The position numbers and the translations under genes were made by a program. Positions 17,788 through 26,724 of a DNA stretch of 64,000 bases are shown here, one piece after another. The notes beneath the pieces are model-generated. The model saw only the letters and a list, made by a program, of their open reading frames with translations, ran no database searches and had not been told where the DNA came from. The DNA comes from Pseudomonas sp. CFBP 13711 (GTDB lineage Bacteria > Pseudomonadota > Gammaproteobacteria > Pseudomonadales > Pseudomonadaceae): NCBI RefSeq assembly GCF_014842265.1, contig NZ_JACYVI010000014.1, positions 100,879-164,878 on the forward strand. Reading direction: 5' to 3'. Positions within the stretch are counted from its first letter, which is position 1; every line of letters starts with the position of its first letter.

Positions 17788-19941
17788 ATGAGTTATCAGG
17801 TTCTTGCACGTAAATGGCGTCCGCGCTCGTTCCGCGAAATGGTCGGCCAGACCCATGTGCTCAAGGCCCTGATCAACGCGCTGGACAGCCAGCGCCTGCA
17901 CCACGCCTATTTATTCACCGGCACGCGGGGCGTCGGCAAGACCACCATCGCGCGGATCATCGCCAAGTGCCTGAACTGTGAAACCGGTATCACCTCAACG
18001 CCCTGCGGCGAGTGCTCGGTGTGCCGCGAGATCGATGAAGGCCGCTTTGTCGACCTTATCGAGATCGACGCCGCCAGCCGCACCAAGGTCGAGGACACCC
18101 GCGAGCTGCTCGACAACGTGCAATACGCACCCAGTCGCGGCCGCTTCAAGGTCTACCTGATCGACGAAGTGCACATGCTCTCCAGCCACTCGTTCAACGC
18201 CTTGCTCAAAACGCTGGAAGAGCCGCCGCCCTACGTCAAGTTCATCCTTGCCACCACCGATCCGCAGAAGCTGCCAGCGACCATTCTGTCGCGCTGCCTG
18301 CAGTTCTCCCTGAAAAACATGACGCCCGAGCGTGTGGTCGAGCATTTGACCCACGTCCTTGGCGTGGAAAACGTTCCGTTCGAAGACGACGCGCTGTGGC
18401 TGTTGGGTCGCGCCGCCGATGGGTCGATGCGTGACGCCATGAGCCTCACCGATCAGGCGATTGCCTTTGGCGAAGGCAAAGTGCTGGCGGCCGATGTGCG
18501 CGCCATGCTCGGTACGCTGGATCACGGCCAGGTGTTCGACGTGCTGGCTGCGTTGATCGAGGGCGATGCCCGCTCGCTGCTTGAAGCCGTGCGCCATCTG
18601 GCCGAACAGGGCCCTGACTGGAGCGGCGTGCTGTCGGAGATTCTCAACGTGTTGCACCGGGTCGCCATCGCCCAGGCGCTGCCTGAAGGGGTGGACAATG
18701 GCCATGGCGATCGTGATCGCGTACTGGCTCTGGCCCAGTCATTGCCCGCCGAAGACGTGCAGTTCTATTACCAGATGGGCCTGATCGGTCGCCGTGATCT
18801 GCCGCTGGCGCCTGACCCCCGTGGCGGTTTCGAAATGGTGCTGCTGCGCATGCTGGCGTTCCGGCCCGCAGACGCCGACAACGCGCCGACGCAGCCGTTA
18901 AAGTCAGTGGGGATCAACCCGGCCACGGTTGATTCCCGGACAGCGGTGGCGAGTTCAGCATCCGCAGCACCCAACCCCATCACCGCCCGGTCGCCAGCGC
19001 CTGTTATCGACAAGCCTGCTCCGGTGGCCGTGCCCGACGCTCAACCTGCGAAGGCAAAGGCTGAGGAAGAGATCGACCTGCCCTGGAACGAGCCGAAGGT
19101 CGCGCCGCCAGCCCCTGCTGCCGAGCCCGAGGCAGAGCCTGAACCAGAGCCGTCTGCGCAGCCCGCTTCCGAATCCGTCGCCGAGATTCCCGAGCCCGTC
19201 CTCGACATTGTCGCCGAGCAGCCTGACTTGACGCCAATGCCGGTGCCGGTCCCCGCGAGCCCTGTGCCGGAAGCGCCCGAAGTCGAGTCGTCAGAACAAC
19301 GGCAAGCCGCCGCCGATGCCGTGACATTGCAGATGATCGAGCACGTGCCCGACGCGACGCCTTACGTGCCGGCGCCCATGGACCGCGACGACGAGCCGCC
19401 GCCCGATGACGACTACAACGAGCCGGACATCGACATCGACCCGGCGTCGTTCGCTTATCTTGACGACCTGGCCCACGAAGCGGTCGAAGCGGTGGAGAAG
19501 GAGCCCGAGCTGTTGCCGGCCGCCAAGCCCGCCACCGGGTTGGCAGCCGACTGGCTTGAGCTGTTCCCGAAACTGCCGATTTCCGGCATGACCGGCAGCA
19601 TCGCCGCCAACTGCACGCTGATTTCGGTGGAGGGCGACAACTGGCTGCTGCACCTGGATCCGGCCCACAGCGCGCTGTTCAACTCGACGCAGCAGCGCCG
19701 TCTGAACGACGCGCTGAACCAATACCATGAACGCACCCTCAACCTGAGTATCGAACTGATCAAGCCCGAGCAGGAAACCCCGGCTCAGGCAGCGGCGCGT
19801 CGGCGTGCCGATCGGCAGAAGCAGGCCGAGGCGGCGATTCACGGCGATCCGTTCATTCAGCAGATGATGCAGCAGTTCGGTGCGTCCATTCGCGAGGACA
19901 CGATTGTGCCGGTGGATGCGCCGGCGCAGGCGCCGGTCTAG
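17788..19941 (+). CDS. dnaX: DNA polymerase III subunit tau (and gamma, if made)
   Basis: DnaX is the clamp-loader ATPase that also couples the polymerase cores. The 717-aa protein has Walker A GTRGVGKTT near residue 45, a four-cysteine zinc module (CLNC and CGECSVC), Walker B LIDEVHML and the SRC sensor region (LSRCLQF). An AAA+ lid follows, then a proline/alanine/glutamate-rich linker (about 375-520) and a C-terminal domain that binds the alpha subunit and helicase (about 585-717). I see no A-rich slippery heptamer like the one that yields gamma in E. coli. ybaB and recR follow on the same strand. The ATG at 17788 gives the canonical MSYQVLARKWRP. Confidence 0.98.
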   Translation: MSYQVLARKWRPRSFREMVGQTHVLKALINALDSQRLHHAYLFTGTRGVGKTTIARIIAKCLNCETGITSTPCGECSVCREIDEGRFVDLIEIDAASRTKVEDTRELLDNVQYAPSRGRFKVYLIDEVHMLSSHSFNALLKTLEEPPPYVKFILATTDPQKLPATILSRCLQFSLKNMTPERVVEHLTHVLGVENVPFEDDALWLLGRAADGSMRDAMSLTDQAIAFGEGKVLAADVRAMLGTLDHGQVFDVLAALIEGDARSLLEAVRHLAEQGPDWSGVLSEILNVLHRVAIAQALPEGVDNGHGDRDRVLALAQSLPAEDVQFYYQMGLIGRRDLPLAPDPRGGFEMVLLRMLAFRPADADNAPTQPLKSVGINPATVDSRTAVASSASAAPNPITARSPAPVIDKPAPVAVPDAQPAKAKAEEEIDLPWNEPKVAPPAPAAEPEAEPEPEPSAQPASESVAEIPEPVLDIVAEQPDLTPMPVPVPASPVPEAPEVESSEQRQAAADAVTLQMIEHVPDATPYVPAPMDRDDEPPPDDDYNEPDIDIDPASFAYLDDLAHEAVEAVEKEPELLPAAKPATGLAADWLELFPKLPISGMTGSIAANCTLISVEGDNWLLHLDPAHSALFNSTQQRRLNDALNQYHERTLNLSIELIKPEQETPAQAAARRRADRQKQAEAAIHGDPFIQQMMQQFGASIREDTIVPVDAPAQAPV

Positions 19942-20041
19942 ATGCTGCTTCAGGACCAATGATTTCCGGGGGCGCTAAGCTGATGGGGCGCCCCGATTGT
20001 TCAACGACTTTCTATCCAATGACTTCCGAGGAGTAACTCCC

Positions 20042-20368
20042 ATGATGAAAGGTGGCATGGCAGGCCTGATGAAGCAGGCTCAGCAGATGCAGGAAAAAAT
20101 GGCCAAGATGCAGGAAGAGCTGGCCAACGCTGAAGTGACGGGCCAATCCGGCGCCGGTCTGGTCAGCGTGGTCATGACCGGGCGTCACGACGTCAAGCGC
20201 GTCAGCCTGGACGACAGCCTGATGCAAGAGGAGAAGGAAATTCTCGAAGACCTGATCGCCGCAGCCGTCAACGACGCCGTGCGCAAGATCGAAGCGGCCA
20301 GCCAGGAGAAGACCGCCAGCATGACCGCCGGCATGCAGCTGCCCCCGGGCATGAAACTGCCGTTCTGA
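20042..20368 (+). CDS. ybaB: YbaB/EbfC nucleoid-associated protein
   Basis: The 108-aa protein has the YbaB signature: a methionine- and lysine-rich N-terminus (MMKGGMAGLMKQAQQMQEKM), a central GLVSVVMTGRHDVKRVSLDD and a helical C-terminus. It forms DNA-binding dimers. The ATG at 20042 is preceded by GAGGAGT. It sits between dnaX and recR as in nearly all gammaproteobacteria, here with one gene inserted before recR. Confidence 0.96.
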   Translation: MMKGGMAGLMKQAQQMQEKMAKMQEELANAEVTGQSGAGLVSVVMTGRHDVKRVSLDDSLMQEEKEILEDLIAAAVNDAVRKIEAASQEKTASMTAGMQLPPGMKLPF

Positions 20369-20391
20369 TCGGACGGCCGTTGTGACACCCG

Positions 20392-20420
20392 AATGCCAGG
20401 CCCTCGTGCCTGGCATTTTT
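20392..20420 (+). terminator. Intrinsic terminator after ybaB
   Basis: A perfect 9-bp stem (AATGCCAGG / CCTGGCATT, loop of 8) runs into TTTTT. It lies 24 nt after the ybaB stop and separates dnaX-ybaB from the oxidoreductase gene. Confidence 0.9.
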
Positions 20421-20551
20421 GTTTGGGGACGGCGTCAGGGCCGCGCCGGATTACGCGCGTCATATGGGACGCCACTTCCGACCGAACCCGATCGGCTGCC
20501 CACGGTCTGCTGTCTATACCCTCGCAACCCTTCATCATGGAGCCCATTCCG

Positions 20552-21580
20552 ATGACGCAAGAATTGATCCTCAACCAGCGTGTGGTCCTGGCATCCCGTC
20601 CACAGGGCGCACCGACCCCTGAAAACTTCCGGCTCGAGCGCGAGGCGCTGCCTGACCTGCAAGACGGCCAGGTGCAATTGCGCACACTCTATCTGTCCCT
20701 CGATCCCTACATGCGCGGTCGCATGAGCGACGCCCCGTCCTACGCGGCACCGGTGGAAATCGATGCGGTGATGGAAGGCGGCGCGGTCAGCGTGGTCGAG
20801 CAGTCGCGCAACCCGAAATTCAAGGAAGGCGATCTGGTGGTGGGTCAGACCGGCTGGCAGACCCACAGCATTTCCGACGGCAGCAACCTGTTGATGGCGC
20901 CGAAAGACCTGCCCAGCCCCTCGATGGCGGTGGGCGTGCTCGGCATGCCGGGCATCACCGGTTACATGGGTTTGATGGACATCGGCAAACCGAAAGCGGG
21001 CGAGACCCTGGTCGTCGCTGCGGCTTCCGGGGCGGTCGGTTCGGTGGTGGGTCAGGTGGCCAAGCTCAATGGCCTGCGCGTGGTGGGTGTTGCCGGTGGT
21101 GAAGACAAATGCCGTTATGTGGTCGACGAGCTGGGCTTCGATGCCTGCATCGATCACCGCAGTGATGATTTCGCGGAGCAGCTGAAAGCAGCCGTCCCGA
21201 ACGGCATCGACATCTATTTCGAACTGGTCGGCGGCAAGGTGCTGGAAGCGGTCATCCCGCTGCTCAATGAGCGTGCGCGGGTGCCGTTGTGCGGACTGAT
21301 CGCCCATTACAACGCCCAAAGCCAGCCGGAAGGGCCGAATCAACTGCCGTTGTTAATGCGCACGCTGCTGACCAAGCGCGCTAAGATTCAGGGCTTCATC
21401 GTCTACGAAGAGTATTACCACCGTCTGGAAGAATTCATGCAGGCCATGATTCCGCTGGTAAAGGACGGCAAGGTGAAATTCCGCGAAGACGTGGTGGAAG
21501 GTCTGGAGCACGCGCCGGACGCGTTCATTGGCCTGCTCGACGGCAAGAACTTCGGCAAGCTGGTGGTCAAGGTCTCATGA
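20552..21580 (+). CDS. NADP-dependent oxidoreductase, MDR family (curcumin/prostaglandin reductase type)
   Basis: The 342-aa protein is a zinc-independent medium-chain reductase. It has SLDPYMRGRM near residue 47, the nucleotide-binding loop AASGAVGSVVGQVAK (about 155-170) and the C-terminal GLDGKNFGKLVVKV-type ending (seen as LLDGKNFGKLVV). Members reduce alkenal/alkenone double bonds with NADPH. Many Pseudomonas carry it at this spot (P. aeruginosa PA1533/PA1534 neighbourhood by memory, less certain). GGAG 9 nt upstream supports 20552; an in-frame ATG five codons earlier is possible. Confidence 0.92.
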   Translation: MTQELILNQRVVLASRPQGAPTPENFRLEREALPDLQDGQVQLRTLYLSLDPYMRGRMSDAPSYAAPVEIDAVMEGGAVSVVEQSRNPKFKEGDLVVGQTGWQTHSISDGSNLLMAPKDLPSPSMAVGVLGMPGITGYMGLMDIGKPKAGETLVVAAASGAVGSVVGQVAKLNGLRVVGVAGGEDKCRYVVDELGFDACIDHRSDDFAEQLKAAVPNGIDIYFELVGGKVLEAVIPLLNERARVPLCGLIAHYNAQSQPEGPNQLPLLMRTLLTKRAKIQGFIVYEEYYHRLEEFMQAMIPLVKDGKVKFREDVVEGLEHAPDAFIGLLDGKNFGKLVVKVS

Positions 21581-21649
21581 CCCTGATTTGACGGTAATCG
21601 GAGGCGCGGGTATAAACCGCGTCTCGTGTTTTTGTCGGACGTTTCTCCA

Positions 21650-22252
21650 ATGAGCTTCAGCCCCCTGATTCGCCAGTTGATCGACTCCCTGCGCATTCTG
21701 CCTGGCGTCGGTCAGAAAACCGCCCAGCGCATGGCGTTGCAGCTGCTGGAGCGTGATCGCAGCGGTGGCTCGCGTCTGTCCCAGGCATTGAGTCAGGCGA
21801 TGGAAGGCGTCGGTCACTGCAAACAATGCCGCACCCTCACCGAAGAAGAACTTTGCCCGCAATGCTCGGACGTCCGTCGCGACGACACGCTGCTGTGCGT
21901 GGTCGAGGGCCCGATGGATGTGTATGCGGTGGAGCAGACCGGTTACCGCGGGCGCTATTTCGTGCTCAAGGGGCATTTGTCGCCGTTGGACGGTCTAGGG
22001 CCTGAAGCCATTGGCATCCCGCAATTGGTGGCGCGGATCGAAGAGCAGGGCTCGTTCACCGAAGTCATCCTCGCCACCAACCCGACGGTGGAAGGCGAAG
22101 CGACGGCGCACTACATCGCCCAACTGCTGACCAACAAAGGCCTGGTTACCTCGCGCATTGCCCACGGCGTGCCGCTGGGTGGCGAGCTGGAACTGGTCGA
22201 CGGCGGCACGCTCGCCCACTCGTTCGCAGGGCGCAAGCCGATTCAGTTGTAG
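21650..22252 (+). CDS. recR: Recombination mediator protein RecR
   Basis: The 200-aa protein begins with the helix-hairpin-helix region (LRILPGVGQKTAQRMA). A four-cysteine zinc finger (CKQCRTLTEEELCPQCSD, about 57-74) and a Toprim domain with VVEGPMDVYAVEQTG follow. RecR works with RecF and RecO to load RecA on single-stranded gaps. Length and order are standard. The ATG at 21650 is used; the upstream eight codons are not conserved in the family. Confidence 0.98.
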   Translation: MSFSPLIRQLIDSLRILPGVGQKTAQRMALQLLERDRSGGSRLSQALSQAMEGVGHCKQCRTLTEEELCPQCSDVRRDDTLLCVVEGPMDVYAVEQTGYRGRYFVLKGHLSPLDGLGPEAIGIPQLVARIEEQGSFTEVILATNPTVEGEATAHYIAQLLTNKGLVTSRIAHGVPLGGELELVDGGTLAHSFAGRKPIQL

Positions 22253-22302
22253 GCAAAATCCCGGACTTCAAGACCGTGCTGTCTTGCAGCAAACACCGTA
22301 CC

Positions 22303-22395
22303 TGTGGGAGCGAGCTTGCTCGCGAAGGTGGCCTTCCTACCGCTAGATATCTGGCGGCGGTACCGGCCTCTTCGTGAGCAAGCTCACTCCCACAA
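22303..22395. repeat. Inverted pair of REP elements (gagcgagcttgctc family)
   Basis: tgtgggagcgagcttgctcg and its inverse flank about 45 bp that contain a second small stem (taccgcta...tggcggcggta). The doublet lies between the convergent genes recR and apt and may also act in transcript end formation. Confidence 0.85.
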
Positions 22396-22475
22396 TATCG
22401 TGTTCGCTCAGGAGCAGCAGTGTCAGCTGGCCTGACGTCTGGTGCTGTGATCAGACGTCTTCCATTGGTGGCTTC

Positions 22476-23024
22476 CTACTTATCCGTCAACGCAAACTCG
22501 GTCAAACAGAACGTCGGGATTTCCATGTCACGCAGGCGCTTTGAACCGCCCAGTTCAGGCAGATCGATAATCGCAGCGGCTTCGTGAACCTTCGCGCCCA
22601 TGCGGCGGATCAGGTTAGCGGCGGCGACCAGCGTGCCGCCGGTGGCGATCAGGTCATCGAACATCACAACCGAATCCCCGTCGCACAAGCTGTCGGCGTG
22701 GACTTCCAGCAGCGCTTCGCCGTATTCGGTCTGGTAGGCCTCGGCCAACACGTCCGCCGGCAATTTCCCCTGCTTGCGAAACAGCACCAGCGGTTTGTTC
22801 AGCTCATACGCAACGATCGAGCCGATGAGAAACCCGCGCGCGTCCATGGCGCCGACGTGGGTGAACTCGGCATCGATATAACGCTGGATGAAGCTGTCGA
22901 TGACCAGGCGCAGGGCCTTGGGTGACTGGAACAGCGGGGTGATGTCACGAAAAATCACGCCGGGCTTGGGGAAATCCACCACAGGGCGGATGAGGGATTT
23001 GATGCTGAATTCGTCGAAAATCAT
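22476..23024 (-). CDS. apt: Adenine phosphoribosyltransferase
   Basis: Apt salvages adenine to AMP using PRPP. The 182-aa protein shows the Apt N-terminus (IRPVVDFPKPGVIFRDITPL), the adenine-pocket ARGF (DARGFLIG) and the PRPP loop VMFDDLIATGGT. The ATG at 23024 (MIFDEFSIKS) matches the usual start; the longer frame upstream has no family support. It lies 64 bp downstream of anr on the same strand, as in P. aeruginosa. Confidence 0.97.
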   Translation of the reverse strand: MIFDEFSIKSLIRPVVDFPKPGVIFRDITPLFQSPKALRLVIDSFIQRYIDAEFTHVGAMDARGFLIGSIVAYELNKPLVLFRKQGKLPADVLAEAYQTEYGEALLEVHADSLCDGDSVVMFDDLIATGGTLVAAANLIRRMGAKVHEAAAIIDLPELGGSKRLRDMEIPTFCLTEFALTDK

Positions 23025-23087
23025 ATGGATCTCGGGCAGGACATGACTCAAAAGACGCCAGTCTAAGCCCGCCCGGACCATGATGCA

Positions 23088-23822
23088 TCAGCTTTCCAGC
23101 GATCCCCCGGCCAGCGCGCAGAGCTGAATCGGATCGAGGATGCGGATTTCCTTGCCCTCGGCGGCAATCAACTCGTTCTGCTGAAAGCGGGTGAACACCC
23201 GGGACACGGTTTCCACTGCCAGGCCCAGGTAGTTGCCGATCTCGTTGCGCGACATGCTCAGGCGGAACTGGTTGGCGGAGAAGCCCCGGGCGCGGAAGCG
23301 GGCGGAGAGGTTGACCAGAAACGTGGCGATGCGCTCGTCGGCGGTTTTCTTCGAGAGCAGCAGCATCATCTGTTGGTCATCGCGAATTTCCCGGCTCATC
23401 ACCCGCATCAACTGGCGACGCAATTGCGGCAGTTGCACCGACAGTTCGTCCAGCCGTTCGAAGGGGATTTCGCACACCGATGTGGTCTCAAGGGCCTGCG
23501 CCGTGACGGGATACGCCTCGGCGTCCATCCCGGACAGCCCAACCAGTTCGCTGGGCAGGTGAAAGCCGGTGAGTTGTTCTTCGCCGCTGTCGCTGAGGCT
23601 GAAGGTTTTCAGCGCGCCGGAACGGACGGCGTAGACGGAAGCGAAGGTGTCGCCCTGACGAAACAGAAAATCGCCTTTCTTCAACGGCCGGCCGCGTTTG
23701 ACGATCTCGTCCAGTGCATCCATGTCTTCCAGGTTCAATGAAAGCGGAAGGCACAACGGGGCCAGGCTGCAGTCCTTGCAGTGAGCCTGGGTGGGAGCGC
23801 GCAGTTTGACTGGCTCAGACAT
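23088..23822 (-). CDS. anr: Anr, oxygen-sensing FNR-family transcriptional regulator
   Basis: The 244-aa regulator has N-terminal cysteines C15, C18 and C24 plus C117, the four ligands of the oxygen-labile [4Fe-4S] cluster in FNR/Anr. A cyclic-nucleotide-binding-like fold (about 30-150) follows. The C-terminal helix-turn-helix (SRNEIGNYLGLAVETVSRVF) carries the ExxSR residues that read TTGAT half-sites. Under low oxygen it should activate the adjacent hemN, which carries a matching box, and other anaerobic or denitrification genes. Gene order with hemN upstream and apt downstream is conserved in Pseudomonas. Confidence 0.97.
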   Translation of the reverse strand: MSEPVKLRAPTQAHCKDCSLAPLCLPLSLNLEDMDALDEIVKRGRPLKKGDFLFRQGDTFASVYAVRSGALKTFSLSDSGEEQLTGFHLPSELVGLSGMDAEAYPVTAQALETTSVCEIPFERLDELSVQLPQLRRQLMRVMSREIRDDQQMMLLLSKKTADERIATFLVNLSARFRARGFSANQFRLSMSRNEIGNYLGLAVETVSRVFTRFQQNELIAAEGKEIRILDPIQLCALAGGSLES

Positions 23823-23955
23823 CGGGTAATTCCTTTTGCAGAAACACGCATAAGTCGTAAGGGTAACTCAGCGGTTAACCCTGCGACTACCACGCGCCTC
23901 CATGGCCAGAAATGATTCCTCCGCTCCAGGCGGAAAATGCCTGGATCACGCGGGC

Positions 23956-25338
23956 CTATATCACCCGGGAATAGCGCTGACGGTTTTGCGCGCCCAGATA
24001 CCCGTCGAACACCATGCAGATCGAGCGCACCAGCAGACGTCCCGCCGGGGTGACGGTGATGCCTTTCGAATCCAGGTGAATCAGCCCATCCGTGGCCATG
24101 GTCAGCAATTGCGGCCACTGCTCGCAGAAATATTCCCTAAAGTGGATGGAAAATTCGTCCTCGACGGGGGCGAAATCGAGGCGGAAATGGCAGATCAGTT
24201 GGCTGATGATGGTGCGCCGTAGCTGATCGTCCTCGTTGCAACGCAAGCCGCGCTTGGTCGCCAGTTGGTCGCTGGCCAGCAGGGTCTGGTATTCGGTGAG
24301 ATCGTTGGTGTTCTGCGCATAAAGCCCACCGATCCGGCTGATGGCCGAGACGCCGAGGCCGATCAGGTCGCAGTGACCGTGGGTGGTGTAGCCCTGAAAA
24401 TTGCGCTGCAGCGTGCCTTCTTCCTGAGCGATGGCCAGGTCGTCATCGGGCAGGGCGAAGTGGTCCATGCCGATGTAGCGATAGCCGGCGCCGGTCAGTT
24501 GCTCGATGGTGCGCTGGAGCATCTCCAGCTTGTGCTCAGGGCTGGGCAACTGCGCCGTGTCAATGCGCCGCTGGGGCATGAATCGCTCGGGCAGGTGGGC
24601 GTAGTTGAACACCGAAAGACGGTCGGGCTGCAGGGCGATGACGTGCTCGACGGTACGGGCAAAACCCTCCGGGGTTTGCAGCGGCAGGCCGTAAATGAGG
24701 TCAATGTTCACCGAACGAAACTGCAAGGTGCGCGCGGCTTCAACGATGGCGCGGGTTTCTTCCAGGCTCTGCAAACGGTTGATCGCCCGCTGCACCAGCG
24801 GATCGAGGTCCTGCACGCCGAGGCTGACACGGTTAAAACCCAGTTCGCGCAACAGGCCCATGGTCGACCAGTCGGCCTCGCGGGGGTCAATCTCGATGCC
24901 GTAGTCGCCGGAGTGGTCATCCAGCAGGGTGAAGTGCTGGCGCAAATGGGCCATGAGCTGACGCAGTTCGACGTGACTGAGGAAGGTCGGCGTGCCACCG
25001 CCGAAGTGCAACTGCTCGACCACCTGACGATCATCGACATGGGCGGCGATCAGGCTGATCTCGCGTTCGAGGCGCTGCAGATAGAGCTGGGCGCGACCGC
25101 GGTCCTTGGTGATGACTTTGTTGCAGGCGCAGTAGTAGCAAATGTTGGCGCAGAACGGGATGTGCACGTAAAGCGACAATGGCCGCGACGCCATGCGGCT
25201 GTCGCGCAGTGCATGCAGCAGTTCGAAAGCGCCAACCTGCGAATGAAATTGCACGGCGGTGGGGTAGGACGTGTAACGCGGCCCTGCCAGATCGTATCGG
25301 CGGATGAGTTCAGAATCCCAACGAAGGTCGTCGAGCAT
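23956..25338 (-). CDS. hemN: Oxygen-independent coproporphyrinogen III oxidase
   Basis: HemN is a radical-SAM enzyme that decarboxylates coproporphyrinogen III to protoporphyrinogen IX without oxygen. The 460-aa protein has the cluster motif CANICYYC (CxxxCxxC, near residue 62-69), then GGGTPTFL and YGLPLQTP. The frame stays open far upstream across the neighbouring gene, but the ATG at 25338 gives MLDDLRWDSELIRRYD, the normal N-terminus, and sits 61 bp from an Anr-type box. It belongs with the cbb3 oxidase genes upstream, which need heme under low oxygen. Confidence 0.97.
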   Translation of the reverse strand: MLDDLRWDSELIRRYDLAGPRYTSYPTAVQFHSQVGAFELLHALRDSRMASRPLSLYVHIPFCANICYYCACNKVITKDRGRAQLYLQRLEREISLIAAHVDDRQVVEQLHFGGGTPTFLSHVELRQLMAHLRQHFTLLDDHSGDYGIEIDPREADWSTMGLLRELGFNRVSLGVQDLDPLVQRAINRLQSLEETRAIVEAARTLQFRSVNIDLIYGLPLQTPEGFARTVEHVIALQPDRLSVFNYAHLPERFMPQRRIDTAQLPSPEHKLEMLQRTIEQLTGAGYRYIGMDHFALPDDDLAIAQEEGTLQRNFQGYTTHGHCDLIGLGVSAISRIGGLYAQNTNDLTEYQTLLASDQLATKRGLRCNEDDQLRRTIISQLICHFRLDFAPVEDEFSIHFREYFCEQWPQLLTMATDGLIHLDSKGITVTPAGRLLVRSICMVFDGYLGAQNRQRYSRVI

Positions 25339-25398
25339 GGGGGCGTTCCCGTGAAGGCTGGCGGTGCGGGAAGTGTAAGGCGCGCCCAGATCAAGGCG

Positions 25399-25412
25399 TT
25401 GATCTGGGTCAA
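25399..25412 (-). promoter_or_regulatory. Anr/FNR box upstream of hemN
   Basis: TTGATCTGGGTCAA fits TTGAT-N4-ATCAA with one mismatch (G for A). It lies 61 bp upstream of the hemN start, a distance suited to class II activation. An overlapping ATCAAGGCGTTGAT (25390-25403) offers two further half-sites in inverse arrangement. Anr is encoded just downstream of hemN. Confidence 0.7.
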
Positions 25413-25427
25413 TGGACGGGGCAGCGA

Positions 25428-26192
25428 TTACTCGTGGGCCATGTCTGCATGGTTCATGTGAGGAGTCATCGTGTGATCCATCCCGTGACTCATCGTGTGA
25501 GGCGTGTGCCCCATCAGCCACTGTTGATGGGGGCCGGGGAGTGTCCACAGGCCAAACAGAATCACCAGCAGCCCGCCGGCCACCCGTACGCTGCGGCGAC
25601 GGAGCAGGGCGGTGATGCGCTCGGCGGCCAGCCCCGTGGCGAGCAGCACCGGCCAGGTGCCGACGCCGAACGCGAGCATTAATAATCCGCTGTGCAGCGC
25701 ATTGCCCTGGCTCGCCGACCACAGCAGCGTGCTGTAAACCAGTCCGCACGGCAGCCAGCCCCACACCGCGCCCAGCAGTAAAGCCCGAGGCATCGTCGAC
25801 ACCGGCATCAGGCGGCTGGCCAGCGGTTGCAGGTAACGCCAGATCCAGCGGCCCAATCCTTCGATGCGGGTCAGGCCGCTCCACCATCCGGCCAGGTACA
25901 GGCCCATGGTTATCATCAGCAGCCCGGCGATCACCCGCAACAGCATCGCCCCCGGACTGTTGGCGACCGCCCAGCCGACCATGCCCGTCAGCAATCCGGC
26001 GCAGGCGTAGCTGAAAACACGTCCGACGTTGTAGGCCACCAGCAGGCGCAAGCGTCGGCCCCGTTGCTCCTTGGGAATGGCGAAGGTGAGCGCGCCCATC
26101 AGCCCGCCACACATGCCCAGGCAATGGCCGCCGCCGAGCAGGCCCAGCACGAGGGCGGAGAAAAGTTGGGGGATGAGGTCATGCATGGGCAT
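25428..26192 (-). CDS. TauE/SafE (DsbD-like) membrane protein with His/Met-rich C-terminal tail
   Basis: The 254-aa protein has six or seven hydrophobic segments. A glycine/cysteine signature in the first segment (GGGHCLGMCGG) and a matching LPCGL in the fifth place it in the cytochrome-biogenesis/TauE-SafE membrane family. The last 30 residues are rich in His and Met (HTPHTMSHGMDHTM, HMNHADMAHE), a composition typical of copper binding. Its conserved place between ccoS and hemN suggests metal handling for cbb3 oxidase, but transport is inferred, not shown. It starts MPMHDL; either Met is possible. Confidence 0.85.
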   Translation of the reverse strand: MPMHDLIPQLFSALVLGLLGGGHCLGMCGGLMGALTFAIPKEQRGRRLRLLVAYNVGRVFSYACAGLLTGMVGWAVANSPGAMLLRVIAGLLMITMGLYLAGWWSGLTRIEGLGRWIWRYLQPLASRLMPVSTMPRALLLGAVWGWLPCGLVYSTLLWSASQGNALHSGLLMLAFGVGTWPVLLATGLAAERITALLRRRSVRVAGGLLVILFGLWTLPGPHQQWLMGHTPHTMSHGMDHTMTPHMNHADMAHE

Positions 26193-26261
26193 TATACGAA
26201 AGCGTTCCGGTGAGTGTTATTACGCCATCGGGACAGATATCCCGCGGTCGATAGTCAGCCA

Positions 26262-26417
26262 TCGTGAGCAAGCTCACTCTCATCAAATATGACAACACCG
26301 CAGATCTACCTGCGGACATAAAAATTGTGGGAGCGAGCTTGCTCGCGAAGGGGTCGAGATAGCCGCTGCATCTCTAGCGGCTGGAACGCCGTCTTCGTGA
26401 GCAAGCTCACTCCCACA
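26262..26417. repeat. REP elements (gagcgagcttgctc family): one single and one inverted pair
   Basis: A single inverse copy (cgtgagcaagctcactctca) lies at 26262-26283 and a full doublet at 26326-26417. They separate ccoS from the TauE/SafE gene, so the cco operon message probably ends or is processed here. Confidence 0.85.
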
Positions 26418-26483
26418 GGGGTTGTGTTTGCTGCGAGACAGCGCGTCGTCTGGACGACGGGAGATCTCCCATAGGGACCGGGT

Positions 26484-26699
26484 TCACTTGGCAGAGTCCT
26501 TGTTATCGCCCGATTTCTCTTTCCCCGACATCTCATCCACTCCGGCCTTGTGCCCCGGATCCTGATCGTCGAACAAAATGCTGTGAGCCGGGCCGTCCAG
26601 GTCGTCGTACTGGCCGCTGTCCACTGCCCAGAAAAAAACGTAAATCGCCACCGCCACAATCAGCAGCGCCACCGGAATCATGATGTAGAGCGCAGGCAT
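26484..26699 (-). CDS. ccoS: cbb3-type cytochrome oxidase assembly protein CcoS
   Basis: This 71-aa protein has one N-terminal membrane helix (MIPVALLIVAVAIYVFFWAV) and the conserved downstream stretch SGQYDDLDGPAHSILFDD. CcoS is required for cofactor insertion into cbb3 oxidase. It follows ccoI by 25 bp. Confidence 0.95.
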   Translation of the reverse strand: MPALYIMIPVALLIVAVAIYVFFWAVDSGQYDDLDGPAHSILFDDQDPGHKAGVDEMSGKEKSGDNKDSAK

Positions 26700-26724
26700 C
26701 GGGCCTCCGAATTCGGTCGTGTGG

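Noticed and set aside
23956..26124. A fused 722-aa hemN product extending into the TauE/SafE region
   Set aside because: The frame happens to be open, but the extra 262 codons overlap another gene in a different frame and HemN has a standard start at 25338 next to an Anr box.
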